From contig DATJFH010000382.1 of the NCBI GenBank assembly GCA_035495815.1, forward strand, positions 1-17,344: a stretch of DNA of 17,344 nt, written 5' to 3'. A model generated the notes under the pieces. The model worked only from the letters and a program-made list of their open reading frames with translations. It had not been told where the DNA came from and searched no databases. The translations under genes and the position numbers were made by a program. Positions 7,301-14,193 of this stretch are shown in pieces. The stretch's first letter is position 1, and every line of letters begins with the position of its first letter. This DNA is from DATJFH01 sp035495815 (lineage in GTDB: Bacteria; Acidobacteriota; Terriglobia; Bryobacterales; Bryobacteraceae).

Positions 7301-8461
7301 CTACTTGCGCGGTCCCCTGTTCTCGTACCACTTCAGGTTCTGGGTAGCCGACCCGATGCAGACGATGTCGATACGGCCGTCACCGTTGAGATCGGCCGCC
7401 GCGCAACTGGACGCCGCGATTCCACCCTTGTCCAGCGGATGGTTGATCCAGCGCTCTCCCTTCGGTCCGTTGGCGTAGTACACATTGACGCTCCGCCCGG
7501 CTCCGCGGAATCCGGCCACGATCTCGTCGATGCCATCGCCGTTCAAGTCCGCGGTCAGGATCGTGTGGCCTTCCACCAGCGTATCGTCGATGACCTGCCG
7601 CTGCCACTGCCCCTGCTTGTCGCGCCGGTAGACGGAAACCAGGTTGCCGTGCCAGGGCTCGATGGCCGCGAGGAAGCGCGTTTTGTTTGCCATCGATCCC
7701 ACCGCCAGGTCGCTCGATCCCGATTTCGGCCACGCCGCGGGATCGCCCTTCGCGAGTTCGGTCCTCTTCCACGCGCCATCCGGACCGAGCTGAAACAGGT
7801 CCAGACCGACGAAGCTCGCCGTCAGGATGTCGTCCTTGCCGTCGCCATCCCAATCCATGATGTAGATGCCGTGCGCGACTCCTTCGTTCTGCAGCGGAAT
7901 GGTCTCACGCATCCACACGCCGGGCTTGTAAAAAACGAGCGGGGTCTTGCCCCGGTACTCCGGCTTCTCAGCCTTGTCCCCGGTGAGCGGGGAATTCACC
8001 AGCACCTTCTTCCCATTGCCGTAGATGTCGGCCCAGCGCAGGCGGTGTGACGTGGGAATGCGGTCGATTTCGGTGATCTTCCATGGCTTCGCCGGATCTC
8101 CGTCATGCTTCAGGACGGACACGATGCCGATGCTGCTCTTCGCTTCATTGGCGAATTCGTGCGCCAGCACGATCTCCGGGATGCCGTCGCCGTCGGTGTC
8201 CCAGGCGGCCAGGTTGATCATGTGGGGCAGGTCGGACGCGAGCACGTGCCGCTTCCAGTCCGGGTTCTCGTACCAGACAAGGTCGGTCATGCCGCTGGCC
8301 AGGGCAATGATGTCGGGTTTGCCGTCCCGGTTCAGGTCGGCCACCACCACTTGATACCCGGATTTGAGCCCGGCCGCGATCAGATGTTCGGCGAACTCGG
8401 CTGGCGGCGTGGCGGCGCAGACCGGTCCCGCCAGGAATAGCAGGAGCAGAAAAAAAAGCAT
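7301..8461 (-). CDS. Secreted FG-GAP/VCBS-repeat protein
   Basis: A 386-residue protein with a strong signal peptide (MLFFLLLLFLAGPVCA). It has at least five FG-GAP/VCBS units with calcium-binding-type loops: DLNRDGKPD, DTDGDGIPE, DWDGDGKDD, DLNGDGIDE and DLNGDGRID. Such repeats build integrin-like beta-propellers used in extracellular binding; no catalytic domain is visible. It ends with WYENRGPRK and carries no sorting signal or anchor. The recurring WYEN motif (near residue 66 and at the C-terminus) and the FYKPG phrase mark repeat ends typical of acidobacterial and planctomycetal members. Its 5' end faces the TolB-like gene across a short gap that contains a tandem repeat. Start at ATG 8461 is the first possible that keeps a compact signal peptide. 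Function is unknown; surface binding is inferred. Confidence 0.82.
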   Translation of the reverse strand: MLFFLLLLFLAGPVCAATPPAEFAEHLIAAGLKSGYQVVVADLNRDGKPDIIALASGMTDLVWYENPDWKRHVLASDLPHMINLAAWDTDGDGIPEIVLAHEFANEAKSSIGIVSVLKHDGDPAKPWKITEIDRIPTSHRLRWADIYGNGKKVLVNSPLTGDKAEKPEYRGKTPLVFYKPGVWMRETIPLQNEGVAHGIYIMDWDGDGKDDILTASFVGLDLFQLGPDGAWKRTELAKGDPAAWPKSGSSDLAVGSMANKTRFLAAIEPWHGNLVSVYRRDKQGQWQRQVIDDTLVEGHTILTADLNGDGIDEIVAGFRGAGRSVNVYYANGPKGERWINHPLDKGGIAASSCAAADLNGDGRIDIVCIGSATQNLKWYENRGPRK

Positions 8462-8469
8462 GTTTCAGT

Positions 8470-8499
8470 ATAATTGAAAGCATCATAATTGAAAGCATC
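8470..8499. repeat. Perfect 15-bp tandem repeat in a divergent promoter gap
   Basis: ATAATTGAAAGCATC occurs twice head to tail (8470-8484 and 8485-8499), filling most of the 39 bases between the divergent VCBS and TolB-like genes and ending one base before the ATG at 8501. The duplication also doubles a -10-like element: TATAAT at 8469-8474 and CATAAT at 8484-8489. It may double a promoter or an operator, or it may be a recent slippage event. Confidence 0.85.
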
Positions 8500-8500
8500 C

Positions 8501-9505
8501 ATGCGACTGATCCCCCTGCTTCTGTGCGGCGCTCTCTCGCTGCTCTCCGCCGATTCCAAACACCTGGGCAGCGCCCGTCAATTGACGCACGGGGGGCAGA
8601 ACGCCGAGGCTTATTGGTCGCCGGACGGGAAGCGGCTGATCTTCCAATCCACGCGAAAAGGGTACGAGTGCGATCAGATCTTCATCATGAACGCCGACGG
8701 ATCGGACCAGAAGCTGGTCTCGACCGGGAAAGGCCGCACGACTTGCGGGTACTTTCTGGCTGACGGCAAGCACATCGTGTACGCTTCCACGCACGAAGCT
8801 GGAGCGGCTTGTCCGCCGCCGCCGGACCGCAGCAAGGGCTACGTGTGGGGCGTGTTTCCCGGTTACGAAATCTACCTTGCGGGCGACGATGGCGGCATCC
8901 GGAAGAAGCTCACCGATGCGCCGGGCTACGACGCCGAAGCCACCGTGAACTGGAAGAGGGGCCGGATCGTCTATACCTCGCTGGCGTCGGGCGACCTGGA
9001 CCTGTGGACGATGAAGCCCGACGGCTCACAGAAAAAGCAGATCACCCGCTCGGCCGGATATGACGGCGGCGCCGCCTTTTCCCGCGATGGAAAGAAGCTG
9101 GTGTGGCGCGCCAACCATCCAGGGTCGCCGGAAACCATGGCGCAATACAAGGAACTGCTGGCGGCGAATCTTACCGCACCGATGAAAATGGAGCTGATGG
9201 TGGCGGACGCCGACGGAAAGAACGCCAGGCAAATCACGAATTTCGGCTGCGCCAGCTTCGCGCCGACGTTCACGCCCGATGGAAAGAAGATCCTGTTCTC
9301 TTCGAACAAGAACGAGTGCGACGGCCGGAAATTCGAGCTGTTTCTGATCAACCTGGACGGAACGGGCCTCGAACAGGTGACCGATTTCGGCGGATTCACT
9401 TCGTTCCCGGAGTTTTCACCGGACGGCAGGAAGCTGGTGTTCTGTTCCGATCGCGGCGCCAAAGAGCGCTACGAGTTCAATATCTTCACCGCGGATTGGA
9501 AGTAG
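8501..9505 (+). CDS. Secreted TolB-like PD40 beta-propeller protein
   Basis: A 334-residue protein with a short signal peptide (MRLIPLLLCGALSLLSAD). It has six PD40/WD40-like units of the TolB propeller: YWSPDGKRLIFQST, FLADGKHIVYAST, a degenerate unit near NWKRGRIVYTS, FSRDGKKLVWRA, FTPDGKKILFSSN and FSPDGRKLVFCSD. Each is followed by the usual I-(M/L)-(N/K)-DG blade turn, as in IFIMNADGSDQ and LFLINLDGTG. It lacks the N-terminal domain of true TolB and any peptidase domain, so it is a stand-alone propeller and not the Tol-Pal subunit. ATG 8501 is preferred over TTG 8489, which lies inside the tandem repeat and only adds four residues. There is no clear ribosome binding site. It converges on the Kelch gene. 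A protein- or sugar-binding role in the periplasm is inferred. Confidence 0.82.
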   Translation: MRLIPLLLCGALSLLSADSKHLGSARQLTHGGQNAEAYWSPDGKRLIFQSTRKGYECDQIFIMNADGSDQKLVSTGKGRTTCGYFLADGKHIVYASTHEAGAACPPPPDRSKGYVWGVFPGYEIYLAGDDGGIRKKLTDAPGYDAEATVNWKRGRIVYTSLASGDLDLWTMKPDGSQKKQITRSAGYDGGAAFSRDGKKLVWRANHPGSPETMAQYKELLAANLTAPMKMELMVADADGKNARQITNFGCASFAPTFTPDGKKILFSSNKNECDGRKFELFLINLDGTGLEQVTDFGGFTSFPEFSPDGRKLVFCSDRGAKERYEFNIFTADWK

Positions 9506-9530
9506 ATGGACACGGACCAGGCGCGCCTGC

Positions 9531-9555
9531 GCCCGGCCGGAAACGTCCGCCGGGC
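9531..9555. terminator. Hairpin between convergent genes, possible terminator
   Basis: GCCCGGC (9531-9537) and GCCGGGC (9549-9555) form a perfect 7-bp stem with an 11-base loop in the 85-base gap between the convergent TolB-like and Kelch genes. There is no T-tract on either side, so intrinsic termination is uncertain. Confidence 0.35.
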
Positions 9556-9590
9556 CTCGCGAGTCCGCTGACGCGGCGGCGCGGCGGCCG

Positions 9591-10742
9591 TTACTCCTGC
9601 TGGCCGAGCGGCTTGAGGTCGAACAACTCCGCCGTGTTCAAGGTATCCCGCCAGTCGCAGCAAGGTCCGTCGAAGCCTCCCGCAACCAGAACCTTCCCGT
9701 TTGGAAGTCGTGTCGCCGAGTGGCTGGAGCGGCTCCTGCTCAGCGCAGCCGTCTTCTCCCAGCTTCTGGAAGCCGGGTCGTAAACCTCAACGCCGGCAAC
9801 GGAAGCATCCCCATGGCGGCCGCCCGTCGCTAAAACCCGTCCGTCCGGAAGCACAGTGAGCGTGTGTTTCGAGCCGACCAGGGCTGGCGAAGCTGTCGCG
9901 CTCCAATCCCCGGTCCTGGTGTCAAACAGCTGAGCGCCCTCACCGGTCACCAGGACGTCGCCGTTCGCCAGCAGCGCCGCACTTTCCGCACAGCCGTAAG
10001 CCGGCGGAGAAGTCGTTGCATTCCACAGGCCCGTGTCCGGATCGTACACCTCCGCAACCCGGGCGCAACCAGGGTTGCCTATTGCCAGGACCTTGCCGTC
10101 CGGAAGCAGCGTCGCGGCATGGAGGTACGAAACCGTCCGCGTAGCCCCGGTGCTGGTCCACGTTTCCGTCGCCGGGTCATACAGCTCGGCGCTCTGAAGA
10201 TGGACGGGACCGCGTTGCCCGCCGACAATTAAAACACGGCCGTTCGAAAGCAGCGTGGCTGAATGATGCGCGCGCGCCGTGATTAGGCTTCCCGTAGGAC
10301 GCCAGCTCCCGGTGTCCGGATCGTACAATTCCGCGCTGCTGGTTTCGCCCAGATTGTAGCCGCCGGCAACCAGGACCCGGCCGTTCGGCAGCAGCGTGGC
10401 GGTGCTGCCCGAGCGCGCCAGGCTGAGGGACGCGGTCCGCCGCCAGGTTCCCGTATCGGGTTCGTAAATTTCGGCGCTGCTGTAAGGACCGGCCTGCCAC
10501 CCCGCATTGAAGGAGGTTTCCCACGCGCTCCCGCCAATCACCAGCACCCGGCCATCGGCGAGCAGCGTTGCTTTGTGGTCTTCACGGGCGATGACGAGCG
10601 GGCCGGTGGCGGTCCAGCCGGGCTTTGCGCCCGGGGTCTCGTCCTGCTGGGCGATCGCCAGCGGCGTCGATAAGGCCAGGAAACAGGCAGCGATCCGCAG
10701 GACGGAAGTTCTGCCGGCAAGAAAAAAGGAGTCGGTAGTCAT
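9591..10742 (-). CDS. Secreted Kelch-repeat beta-propeller protein
   Basis: A 383-residue protein with an N-terminal signal peptide ending near ALSTPLAIAQ. It is followed by seven repeats of about 45-50 residues, each with a variant of ATLLPNGRVLVAGG, then SAELYDPDTGSW. The count of the first motif (LADGRVLVIGG, LPNGRVLVAGG, LSNGRVLIVGG, LPDGKVLAIGN, LANGDVLVTGE, LPDGRVLATGG, LPNGKVLVAGG) predicts one seven-bladed propeller filling the whole mature chain. This is the galactose-oxidase/Kelch type of blade, but no oxidase active-site domain is present. The start is ATG 10742, which overlaps the stop of the upstream VCBS gene as ATGA and implies translational coupling; the open frame continuing upstream to 10910 is not coding. 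A GPCCDW segment may form a disulfide. It probably acts as an extracellular binding module; partner unknown. Confidence 0.85.
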   Translation of the reverse strand: MTTDSFFLAGRTSVLRIAACFLALSTPLAIAQQDETPGAKPGWTATGPLVIAREDHKATLLADGRVLVIGGSAWETSFNAGWQAGPYSSAEIYEPDTGTWRRTASLSLARSGSTATLLPNGRVLVAGGYNLGETSSAELYDPDTGSWRPTGSLITARAHHSATLLSNGRVLIVGGQRGPVHLQSAELYDPATETWTSTGATRTVSYLHAATLLPDGKVLAIGNPGCARVAEVYDPDTGLWNATTSPPAYGCAESAALLANGDVLVTGEGAQLFDTRTGDWSATASPALVGSKHTLTVLPDGRVLATGGRHGDASVAGVEVYDPASRSWEKTAALSRSRSSHSATRLPNGKVLVAGGFDGPCCDWRDTLNTAELFDLKPLGQQE

Positions 10743-11950
10743 AGGATGGCAGATGCGTCGATCCTGTTGAGCAGGACGGACAGCCGGCTGGACCGGCCGG
10801 AACAGGAAGGCCCTCCGCGCCAATCGCAAAAGACCGCGGTGATCAGGTCGGGCCGGCCGTCGCCATCGACATCGGCGATTCCAGCGACGCGGCGGTCGGA
10901 GCTTTCCCAAAGGTACAGCCAGAGGGTGGAGGGATTAGGGGGCACGAAAGTCCCGTCGCCGCGGCCTTGCTGGGCGAAGATTGTTCTGCCCTCGGTGCTG
11001 CCGAAATGAATGAGGTCGACCCGGCCATCCCCGTCGAGATCGGCGGCGGCAGCCGGACCGCCGGGCGTCTCATACTCGATCTCATATTCGAGGAAACGCC
11101 GCGGGCTGTCGAAGGTTCCATCGCCGTTTCCCAGGAGAACGACGGCGGACGTTGCAAGATCGGGAATCCCGTCCAGGTTGAAATCCGCCGTCAGAAGCGC
11201 CCCCGCCGCGGCCGCCGTGGCCTGGCCCGAACCCGCGAGGGTCCCGTCCTCCTGAGCCAGAAAAATCTGGATCGCGCAACAACCCGGGTCGAAACTGTAG
11301 GCAGCGTAACGATACTGCAGGTAGGCCAGGTCGCTCCGCCCGTCCCGGTTGAAATCCGCTACGAGCACTTGCCCGTCGGCGCCGAGTTCAACGGTCGACC
11401 CCACGTGAAATGTTCCATCGCCATTTCCCAGCAGAATGGCGACCGAGCCCCGCACGAAAAAGAGGAGGTCGGCTTTCCGGTCGGAATTGAAGTCTCCACT
11501 GGCGGCAAGTCCGAAGAATGCCGGTGAAATGGGCTGCGGAGGCAGGAAGGTTCCATCTCCGGCGCCCAGCAGGATTTCGTTGCGGTCGGTGACGGCAAGG
11601 TCCAACCTGCCGTCTCCGTTGAAATCCGCCGCTACTTCGGCCCGTCCGACGAGGTAGTTCGTCACCCCTGTCAGGGCATTGCCGTAGGGCAGCGCGGTCC
11701 GGACCGGAGAGGAGAAGGAGCCGGCGGTCGTATTCAGCAGCACCGACAAATCCTCCGAGGTCCGGACGGCGATATCGGGCCGGGAATCTCCGTTGAAGTC
11801 GCCGATCGTAGTGGATTGAATGCGGCCGGTCAGGCCGATCTCTTTGCTGAGGAAGCCGCAAGCTTCGGGAGAGACACAGGCCCGGGCGCAGGGGAGACTC
11901 AGGAAGCCGAAACCGATCAGCCAGGAAAGCGAAACTCGAACGGCAAGCAT
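10739..11950 (-). CDS. Secreted FG-GAP/VCBS-repeat protein, coupled to the Kelch gene
   Basis: A 403-residue protein with a signal peptide (MLAVRVSLSWLIGFGFLSLPCARA). Seven FG-GAP/VCBS loops are visible: DFNGDSRPD, DFNGDGRLD, DFNSDRKAD, DFNRDGRSD, DFNLDGIPD, DLDGDGRVD and DVDGDGRPD. Most are followed by I/VLLGNGDGTF, the classic blade end, consistent with a seven-bladed integrin-alpha-like propeller binding calcium. Several Cys residues (ACVSPEACG, GCC, CDWRGGPSC) suggest disulfides in an exported protein. The start at 11950 has GAGGT at good distance (GAGGTAAGCATG). Its TGA overlaps the Kelch start by four bases, so the two propellers should be made in linked amounts. A palindrome lies 45 bases upstream of the start. 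No anchor or catalytic domain is seen; function unknown. Confidence 0.85.
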   Translation of the reverse strand: MLAVRVSLSWLIGFGFLSLPCARACVSPEACGFLSKEIGLTGRIQSTTIGDFNGDSRPDIAVRTSEDLSVLLNTTAGSFSSPVRTALPYGNALTGVTNYLVGRAEVAADFNGDGRLDLAVTDRNEILLGAGDGTFLPPQPISPAFFGLAASGDFNSDRKADLLFFVRGSVAILLGNGDGTFHVGSTVELGADGQVLVADFNRDGRSDLAYLQYRYAAYSFDPGCCAIQIFLAQEDGTLAGSGQATAAAAGALLTADFNLDGIPDLATSAVVLLGNGDGTFDSPRRFLEYEIEYETPGGPAAAADLDGDGRVDLIHFGSTEGRTIFAQQGRGDGTFVPPNPSTLWLYLWESSDRRVAGIADVDGDGRPDLITAVFCDWRGGPSCSGRSSRLSVLLNRIDASAIL

Positions 11951-11994
11951 GCTTACCTCACATTTGGGCCGCGCTGCCGGAATGCGGCGCAGTC

Positions 11995-12008
11995 GATATG
12001 ACCATATC
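11995..12008. promoter_or_regulatory. Inverted repeat upstream of the VCBS-Kelch operon
   Basis: GATATG-AC-CATATC is a perfect 6-bp inverted repeat in the 156-base gap between the slipin stop and the VCBS start, 45 bases before the start codon. It is a plausible operator; the binding protein is unknown and chance cannot be excluded. Confidence 0.3.
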
Positions 12009-12064
12009 AGAGCGGCCGGCGAGGGTCAACGGGAGCTTCCCGGCGGCGCCGAATCAGGGCTGCC

Positions 12065-12093
12065 GGGCCAGGCCGATTCGAATGGTCCGGCCC
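12065..12093. terminator. Hairpin downstream of the slipin gene, possible terminator
   Basis: GGGCCAGGCC (12065-12074) can pair with GGTCCGGCCC (12084-12093) over ten positions with one mismatch and one G-T wobble, around a loop containing ATTCGAAT. It starts 14 bases after the slipin stop on the minus strand. A T-run is missing, so it could be a terminator, an RNA-stabilising hairpin or neither. Confidence 0.4.
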
Positions 12094-12106
12094 AAATCTG
12101 ATCCAC

Positions 12107-13012
12107 CTATTTCACGGGTCCGGCGAGCGCGGTCGTCGCCAGCATTCCGCCGAGACCCATCGTCTCCACCGCGGATGAGGGCACGATCACCATCGAGCCC
12201 TTCTCCTTGATGGCTTCGTACAGCATGTTCATGGCGCGCAGGTGCAGCGCCACCGGGTTGTCCTTATAGACGAGCGCCGCGTCCGCGAATTTATTGGAGA
12301 TTTCCGTCTCCGCCGTGCCAAGGATCACACGCGCCCGGCGTTCGCGCTCGGCCTGGGCTTCGCGCGACATGGCGTCTTCGAGAGCCTGCGGGATCTTCAC
12401 GTCGCGGATCTCGACCGATTGCACCGTGACGCCCCAGGGATTGGTCTTCTCGTCGAGGATCCGCTGTAGCTCGCGCCCCAGCGACTCGCGGTCGGTAATC
12501 ATCTGGGCCAGCTCGTGGCGTCCGATCGATTCCCGGAGCGCGGTCTGCGCGCTCAGGAGAACGGCTTCCTGAAAGTCCTGAACTTCGAGGACGCATTTTT
12601 CAGCGTTCCAGACGATCCAGAAGACGATCGCGTCCACGTCGGTCGGGACGGTGTCACGCGTGAGCGTGGATTCGGCTTTCACGTCGGTGACCCGCACCCG
12701 CTGGTCGACCACGCGGCTGATCGAATCGATCACTGGAATCACGTGGAAGGCGCCCGGACCGTACAGTCCGCGATAGCGCCCCAGCCGCAGTACCGCCGCC
12801 TTCTCCCACTGGTCGGCCACTTTGATGGCGAACAGCAGGTACAACCCAACCGCGCCGGCGATGATGACCGGAATCGGACTATCGATCACCGCCGCCAGGG
12901 TCGCGCCCAAAGCCAGGCTGACGAATAGCAGCGCCGCCCCCACCGAGCTTACCGGCTGCGTCTCCAGCTTCGTGATTCCTTTTCCTCTGGCGCTCGCGAT
13001 AAATGTCAACAC
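12107..13012 (-). CDS. Slipin / stomatin-like SPFH-domain membrane protein
   Basis: A 301-residue SPFH-domain protein of the slipin group. The N-terminus has two hydrophobic stretches (about 22-43 and 46-63) that can form a membrane hairpin. The SPFH domain follows from EKAAVLRLGRYRGLYGPGAFHVIPVID through the TRDTVPTDVDAIVFW strand and ALRESIGRHELAQMITDR to the helical EAQAERERRARVI. A C-terminal oligomerisation segment contains MLYEAIKEKGSMVIVP. Such proteins form large oligomers that organise membrane patches and often restrain proteases; many bacterial copies pair with an NfeD protein, which is absent here. The start is GTG 13012, set by the excellent AAGGAGGTA six bases upstream. That site lies inside the last codons of the GntR gene, four bases separating the two genes, so expression is tied to the regulator. 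The regulator link and a membrane-stress role are inference. Confidence 0.9.
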   Translation of the reverse strand: MLTFIASARGKGITKLETQPVSSVGAALLFVSLALGATLAAVIDSPIPVIIAGAVGLYLLFAIKVADQWEKAAVLRLGRYRGLYGPGAFHVIPVIDSISRVVDQRVRVTDVKAESTLTRDTVPTDVDAIVFWIVWNAEKCVLEVQDFQEAVLLSAQTALRESIGRHELAQMITDRESLGRELQRILDEKTNPWGVTVQSVEIRDVKIPQALEDAMSREAQAERERRARVILGTAETEISNKFADAALVYKDNPVALHLRAMNMLYEAIKEKGSMVIVPSSAVETMGLGGMLATTALAGPVK

Positions 13013-13016
13013 CGTA

Positions 13017-13436
13017 CTACCTCCTTATACTTCCCTGTTCGGCTTGTAATTCCGCCAGGCGATCGATCACTTCCTGCAACGTGAATCCCGCTCCACTCGC
13101 GTGCGCCACGAATTCACTGACCAACTGCGAAAGCTGGCGCTGCCGCTCGACATCGTTCGGATCCACTTTGGTCTCGGTAATAAACGTGCCTGTCCCCTGA
13201 TGGGTGGTCAGAATCCCCCGGATCTCGAGTTCACGGTATGCCCGGACTACCGTATTCGGATTGATGGACAGGTCCACGGCAAGTTGACGCACGGTCGGAA
13301 GCTGGTCCCCTCCCGAGCACGCGCCTGACGCCACGGCGACCAGTACCTGGTCAATGATCTGACGGTACACCGGAACACCGCTTCGAAGATTCAGCTGAAA
13401 CCGAAAAGGAGCGCCGGGTTTGGCTTCGCCAGTCAT
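13017..13436 (-). CDS. GntR-family transcriptional regulator, YtrA type
   Basis: From ATG 13436 the product has 139 residues: a winged helix-turn-helix at about 15-88 (SGVPVYRQIIDQV, QLPTVRQLAVDLSINPNTVVRAYRELEIRG, then the wing GTGTF) and a short helical tail. This matches the YtrA subfamily, small dimeric repressors lacking a large effector domain and commonly encoded first in operons for membrane proteins or transporters. Upstream in-frame ATGs at 13469 and 13457 exist, but they fall within the predicted operator and promoter, so 13436 is preferred. TACAAT at 13452-13447 with TTGCAT 18 bases earlier could be its promoter, giving a very short leader. The stop codon is part of the slipin ribosome binding site. 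Likely autoregulated through the palindrome at 13449-13468 (inferred). Confidence 0.88.
   Translation of the reverse strand: MTGEAKPGAPFRFQLNLRSGVPVYRQIIDQVLVAVASGACSGGDQLPTVRQLAVDLSINPNTVVRAYRELEIRGILTTHQGTGTFITETKVDPNDVERQRQLSQLVSEFVAHASGAGFTLQEVIDRLAELQAEQGSIRR
13018..13026 (-). promoter_or_regulatory. Slipin ribosome binding site inside the GntR gene end
   Basis: The minus strand reads AAGGAGGTA, six bases before the slipin GTG. The same bases encode the final Arg codons and part of the TAG stop of the GntR gene. Ribosomes finishing GntR would sit on this site, which suggests translational coupling. Confidence 0.8.
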
Positions 13437-13448
13437 TGATATGACTAT

Positions 13449-13468
13449 TGTACTCATATAATAGTACA
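13449..13468. promoter_or_regulatory. Candidate GntR operator, TGTACT-N8-AGTACA
   Basis: A perfect 6-bp inverted repeat with an 8-base AT-rich spacer lies just upstream of the GntR start and extends by further near-symmetric bases. It sits between the proposed -35 and -10 elements of the GntR-slipin promoter, a typical repressor position. GntR-family sites are usually symmetric with outer GT and AC. Binding by the adjacent regulator is inferred. Confidence 0.55.
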
Positions 13469-13486
13469 TTATGCAAGCAAAATGGC

Positions 13487-13515
13487 TTGACGGCTATCTA
13501 TTTCAAACGTACAAT
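13487..13515 (+). promoter_or_regulatory. Sigma70-like promoter of the TetR-efflux operon
   Basis: TTGACG (13487-13492) and TACAAT (13510-13515) are separated by exactly 17 bases, each one base from consensus. Transcription would start near 13522, about six bases before the TetR ATG, giving an almost leaderless message; indeed no ribosome binding site precedes that ATG. Confidence 0.65.
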
Positions 13516-13536
13516 TGAATCAAACGTATGACTGAA
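13503..13536. repeat. Two 17-bp direct repeats across the TetR promoter and start codon
   Basis: The units at 13503-13519 and 13520-13536 both begin TCAAACGTA and end TGAA, matching at 14 of 17 positions. They run head to tail over the -10 box, the predicted start point and the start codon. They may be tandem regulator half-sites. Confidence 0.6.
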
Positions 13537-14193
13537 TCAGTCGACGTCAAGCCGGATACCAAACAACGGATTCTGGATTCAGCCGAAAGCCTGTTCGCAC
13601 AACATGGATTTTCCGGAGTCTCGCTCCGGGCGATCATTGCGGAGGCGAACGTGAATCTGGCGGCGATTCACTATCATTACCGGTCGAAAGAGGCGCTTTT
13701 CGACGCGGTGGTGGTACGCAGAGTGAAGCCCATCAATCAGGAACGTTTGGCTTTGCTCGACCGCTATCAGCGGGCAGCCGGGAACGGCCGCCCGGAACTG
13801 GAGCAGGTTCTGGACGCCTTTCTGGCGCCGGTTTTCCGGGTAGGGGCCGATCCGGGCGGAAGTGTCTTCGTGCGCTTGATCGGACGAATTTTCGCCGAGG
13901 AGACGCCGGTTTTTTCCAAGCTGATCAAGAAGCATTTCGGCCCCGTTTTGGAGCGATTTATTCCGGCGCTGCAGGCGGCCGTTCCCGAATTACCTTTGCC
14001 TGAGCTGCTTTGGCGGCTGCTCTTCATGGCGGGAGCATTGACGCACACGCTGCGTTCCTGCGGCCAGAACCTGGAAGTGGTACACGGCGGCCTGTGCGAC
14101 GTCACGGATGTGGACGGCGCGCTGCGCCGTCTGATCAGCTTTGCGGCGGCGGGTTTCCGCGCGCCGGTCCCTTCGGGAGTCAAGGATGTCTAA
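13528..14193 (+). CDS. TetR/AcrR-family transcriptional repressor
   Basis: A 221-residue TetR-family regulator. The N-terminal helix-turn-helix spans about 11-55 (TKQRILDSAESLFAQHGFSGVS, then AIHYHYRSKEALFDAV), the classic TetR signature. The C-terminal region is all-helical and resembles the ligand-binding and dimerisation domain. Such proteins repress efflux genes until a toxic ligand binds. It is the first gene of the efflux operon, and its end overlaps the start of the outer-membrane factor by eight bases. The start ATG 13528 follows a good promoter with almost no leader, and a 13-bp palindrome covers the first codons, suggesting autorepression (inferred). The arrangement resembles enterobacterial CecR (YbiH) with ybhGFSR, though the sequence is not close enough to give that name. 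The ligand is unknown. Confidence 0.92.
   Translation: MTESVDVKPDTKQRILDSAESLFAQHGFSGVSLRAIIAEANVNLAAIHYHYRSKEALFDAVVVRRVKPINQERLALLDRYQRAAGNGRPELEQVLDAFLAPVFRVGADPGGSVFVRLIGRIFAEETPVFSKLIKKHFGPVLERFIPALQAAVPELPLPELLWRLLFMAGALTHTLRSCGQNLEVVHGGLCDVTDVDGALRRLISFAAAGFRAPVPSGVKDV
13530..13542. promoter_or_regulatory. 13-bp palindrome over the TetR start codon, candidate operator
   Basis: GACTGA-A-TCAGTC is a perfect inverted repeat beginning at the last base of the ATG. With the promoter ending at 13515 it could act as a TetR operator that blocks early transcription. It is inside coding sequence, so chance is possible. Confidence 0.4.

Noticed and set aside
8489..8500. TTG start for the TolB-like gene
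   Set aside because: It lies within the tandem repeat and adds only MKAS before a normal ATG-initiated signal peptide.
9531..9590. Possible small RNA or repeat element in the GC-rich convergent gap
   Set aside because: Only a short stem is visible, with no promoter or second copy in the window.
10743..10910. Upstream extension of the Kelch frame
   Set aside because: It overlaps the VCBS gene in another frame, and the signal peptide starts just after ATG 10742.
7301..11950. Repeated DNA from VCBS and Kelch units as a possible tandem-repeat or mobile element
   Set aside because: The periodicity is explained by protein blades; the DNA units are diverged and have no terminal inverted repeats or transposase.
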